In this document: one piece after another, positions 62,531-64,000 of the stretch | Layout: the number at the start of each line of letters is the position of its first letter | Numbering within the stretch: the stretch's first letter is position 1 | Source of the DNA: Sinomicrobium kalidii | GTDB taxonomy: Bacteria > Bacteroidota > Bacteroidia > Flavobacteriales > Flavobacteriaceae | Assembly (NCBI RefSeq): GCF_021183825.1 | Contig: NZ_CP089211.1 | Location: 1,984,001-2,048,000 of the forward strand | DNA: 64,000 nt | Direction of reading: 5' to 3' | Made by a program: the position numbers and the translations under genes | Notes under the pieces: model-generated | Database searches by the model: none | What the model was told of the DNA's origin: nothing | What the model saw: only the letters and a program-made list of their open reading frames with translations

Positions 62531-62678
62531 AGCCCTTTAGTACAGCGGTTTATTTTTAAAATTTACGCATCACCAATGTTCTATGCGATGTTTCTCAGGT
62601 TGCCGGTATTCCGGATCTGATTGCCTGACGCCGGCAGCTTACCGATCTGCCTTACCTTTCTTTTTCTTACCGGAGTGG

Positions 62679-63746
62679 CTACCCGTCCGCCAAAACCTTC
62701 CTGATCTTTTTCACCACTTTTTCCGGGGAAACAGACCGCATGACATCTTCATACCCTTCGGGAAGTTTTTTGCCATACACGGAAGTGGGGACCAGAGGAT
62801 ATTTTTTACGGTCTGCCAGCAATGCGTACTTTTTGTCCTGTCCGAAAGGATAAAACCCGGCATAGGGATGTGTAACGCCCCAGAGCGTAACGGTCTTTAT
62901 CCCGTACATGGCCGCGAGATGCGCATTGCCGCTGTCCATGGCCACCATAAGGTCGAGGTTGGAAATGAGCCGGAGCTCCTGCCTGAACGACAATTTCCCG
63001 GCAACATTCACGGCACTTTTGTATTTTGACTGCAAGGCGTCCAGCAGTTCCTCTTCTTCCTTTCCCCCGCCAAACAACAGGAGGGTGTATTTTCCTTCCC
63101 GGTCCAGTTTTTCCAGCACCTCTTCCATCAGGTCAGCCGGGTACATTTTTCCCTTAAACGCGGCAAAGGGGGCGATGCCGATCCATTTCTCCCCTTTTTC
63201 CAGACGGTTCTCCCGGCCCAGGCTACGCCACAGCTCCGGGGAAAGCTCCAGCCCGGGCGAGAATACGGGAACGGACAAATCTACGGGGTACCCCAGTCGG
63301 GTAAAAACGTCGGCATAACGCTGATGTGTGGATTTGAGTTGCCGGAATATCTTTCCGCGTGCACGGGTCAGCGCTTTTTTTTCCCGCCTCCCCTTGTCTA
63401 TCTGCACTACGGGGAAGCCTCCCGTTCGAAAGAAGGCTTTCAGGATATTGCTGCGCAACACATTGTGCAGGTCGGCCACAGCGTCGATGTCCAGGGCCTT
63501 TAATTCGCGGTACAGTTTGTACAGTCCGCGAACGCCCTTGTGCCTTCCCCGGATATCGGCCTCGTAAAAGGAAACCCCGGGAATCCTGTCAAACACAGGT
63601 TTGAAAAATGCCCTCGAAAGCACCGTGACCCGCACCCCGGGATGCTGCTTTGCCAATGCGTGTAAAACGGGTACGGTCATGGCCACATCGCCCATGGCGG
63701 AAAGGCGTATAACCAGCAAATGAATATCGTTCTTTTCCCTTTCCAT
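62679..63746 (-). CDS. Glycosyltransferase family 9 protein (heptosyltransferase-like)
   Basis: The 355-residue protein has the GT9 fold: an N-terminal Rossmann-like domain opening LLVIRLSAMGDVAMTVPVLHALAKQHPGV, with the RLSAMGDV motif typical of ADP-heptose:LPS transferases, and a C-terminal domain with VAMDSGNAHLAAMYGIKTVTLWG, the conserved nucleotide-binding segment. It transfers a heptose or another sugar in lipopolysaccharide core synthesis at the inner face of the inner membrane; the donor is not certain. Other LPS genes are not adjacent. A MITE-like element lies 30 bp upstream. Confidence 0.88.
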   Translation of the reverse strand: MEREKNDIHLLVIRLSAMGDVAMTVPVLHALAKQHPGVRVTVLSRAFFKPVFDRIPGVSFYEADIRGRHKGVRGLYKLYRELKALDIDAVADLHNVLRSNILKAFFRTGGFPVVQIDKGRREKKALTRARGKIFRQLKSTHQRYADVFTRLGYPVDLSVPVFSPGLELSPELWRSLGRENRLEKGEKWIGIAPFAAFKGKMYPADLMEEVLEKLDREGKYTLLLFGGGKEEEELLDALQSKYKSAVNVAGKLSFRQELRLISNLDLMVAMDSGNAHLAAMYGIKTVTLWGVTHPYAGFYPFGQDKKYALLADRKKYPLVPTSVYGKKLPEGYEDVMRSVSPEKVVKKIRKVLADG

Positions 63747-63776
63747 CTGAAATACGGGTGAAATTTTTTACGGTCT

Positions 63777-63970
63777 TTTTAGTACATGATAAAAATTTAA
63801 TTTTGAAACTCCCCGATTTGTTACCCCGGCCCTAAGGAGCAAATCGAGGAAAATCAGCCCCCTTCAGGCGATGTATTGATCCCGATATTTATCGGGACGG
63901 TCGAAATAGGTGAGGGCGCAAACTGATTTTCCGGGAAACCCGGTTAAAACAATTTTATCATGTACTAAAA
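63777..63970. mobile_element. MITE-like element with 18-bp terminal inverted repeats
   Basis: TTTTAGTACATGATAAAA (63777-63794) and its exact reverse complement (63953-63970) enclose about 160 bp without a reading frame. Inside are a second inverted pair, GGAAAATCAG (63848-63857) and CTGATTTTCC (63923-63932), and a perfect hairpin TCCCGATA-TT-TATCGGGA (63880-63897). No clear target-site duplication is visible. Confidence 0.55.
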
Positions 63971-64000
63971 TCCGGTTTATTTTTTATGCTGGTAAAGCAC

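Overview
This window looks like core chromosome of a member of the Flavobacteriaceae (Bacteroidota) with moderate GC. The clues are the mevalonate pathway genes, a complete Bat (aerotolerance) operon with a MoxR ATPase, a DnaE with an N-terminal exonuclease domain, a SprE/PorW-type lipoprotein of gliding motility and type IX secretion, an ATP synthase cluster without atpD and atpC, several families known mainly from Bacteroidota (DUF4168, DUF4292, DUF5687, DUF4382, CCDC81-type HU plus SPOR), and repeated TAnnTTTG boxes just upstream of genes, which is the Bacteroidota -7 promoter element. The genus cannot be fixed from the sequence alone. I see no tRNA, rRNA, CRISPR array, prophage or transposase gene.

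Layout. 1-8.9 kb: mevalonate kinase (cut by the left edge), diphosphomevalonate decarboxylase, a secreted DUF4168 protein, a HI0933-type flavoprotein, dnaE and a PlsC acyltransferase. 8.9-18 kb: GlsB-type membrane protein, trpS, dprA, a membrane-anchored HU/SPOR protein, a thioesterase, a YdeI-type protein, a metallophosphatase, an AlbA_2 protein, an SDR and an aldo/keto reductase. 18-29.8 kb: a DUF4382 lipoprotein, then the Bat operon (moxR, DUF58, a BatX-like protein, batA, batB, batC, batD, batE), ending against a cation diffusion facilitator gene. 30-33 kb: a small membrane protein, SulP transporter and beta-carbonic anhydrase, a likely bicarbonate module. 33-37.2 kb: a jelly-roll secreted protein, a LytTR regulator with its TPR histidine kinase, and CvpA. 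37.3-41.8 kb: pheS between two small conserved proteins of unknown function, an MFS transporter and a LysE exporter. 41.8-49 kb: a minus-strand envelope block (flippase, dut, sugar nucleotidyltransferase, TPR protein, DUF4292 lipoprotein, EnvC-like activator). 49.6-58.4 kb: ATP synthase atpBEFHAG with a small four-helix membrane protein in front, a bactofilin and SprE/PorW. 58.9-63.7 kb: a two-gene ABC transporter, a ferredoxin-type reductase and a family 9 glycosyltransferase.

Most genes are ordinary housekeeping and envelope functions. The less explained material lies between genes: a dispersed repeat of up to about 170 bp present five times between 37 and 63 kb, a companion ATCCCGA...TCGGGAT hairpin family, a 30-bp perfect palindrome, and a roughly 194-bp MITE-like element with perfect 18-bp terminal inverted repeats at the right edge. 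I found no clear new multi-gene system. The protein-level items most worth checking are the HU-membrane-SPOR protein, the BatX two-part protein, the small protein/SulP/carbonic anhydrase module, and the histidine-rich periplasmic extension of the ATP synthase a subunit.
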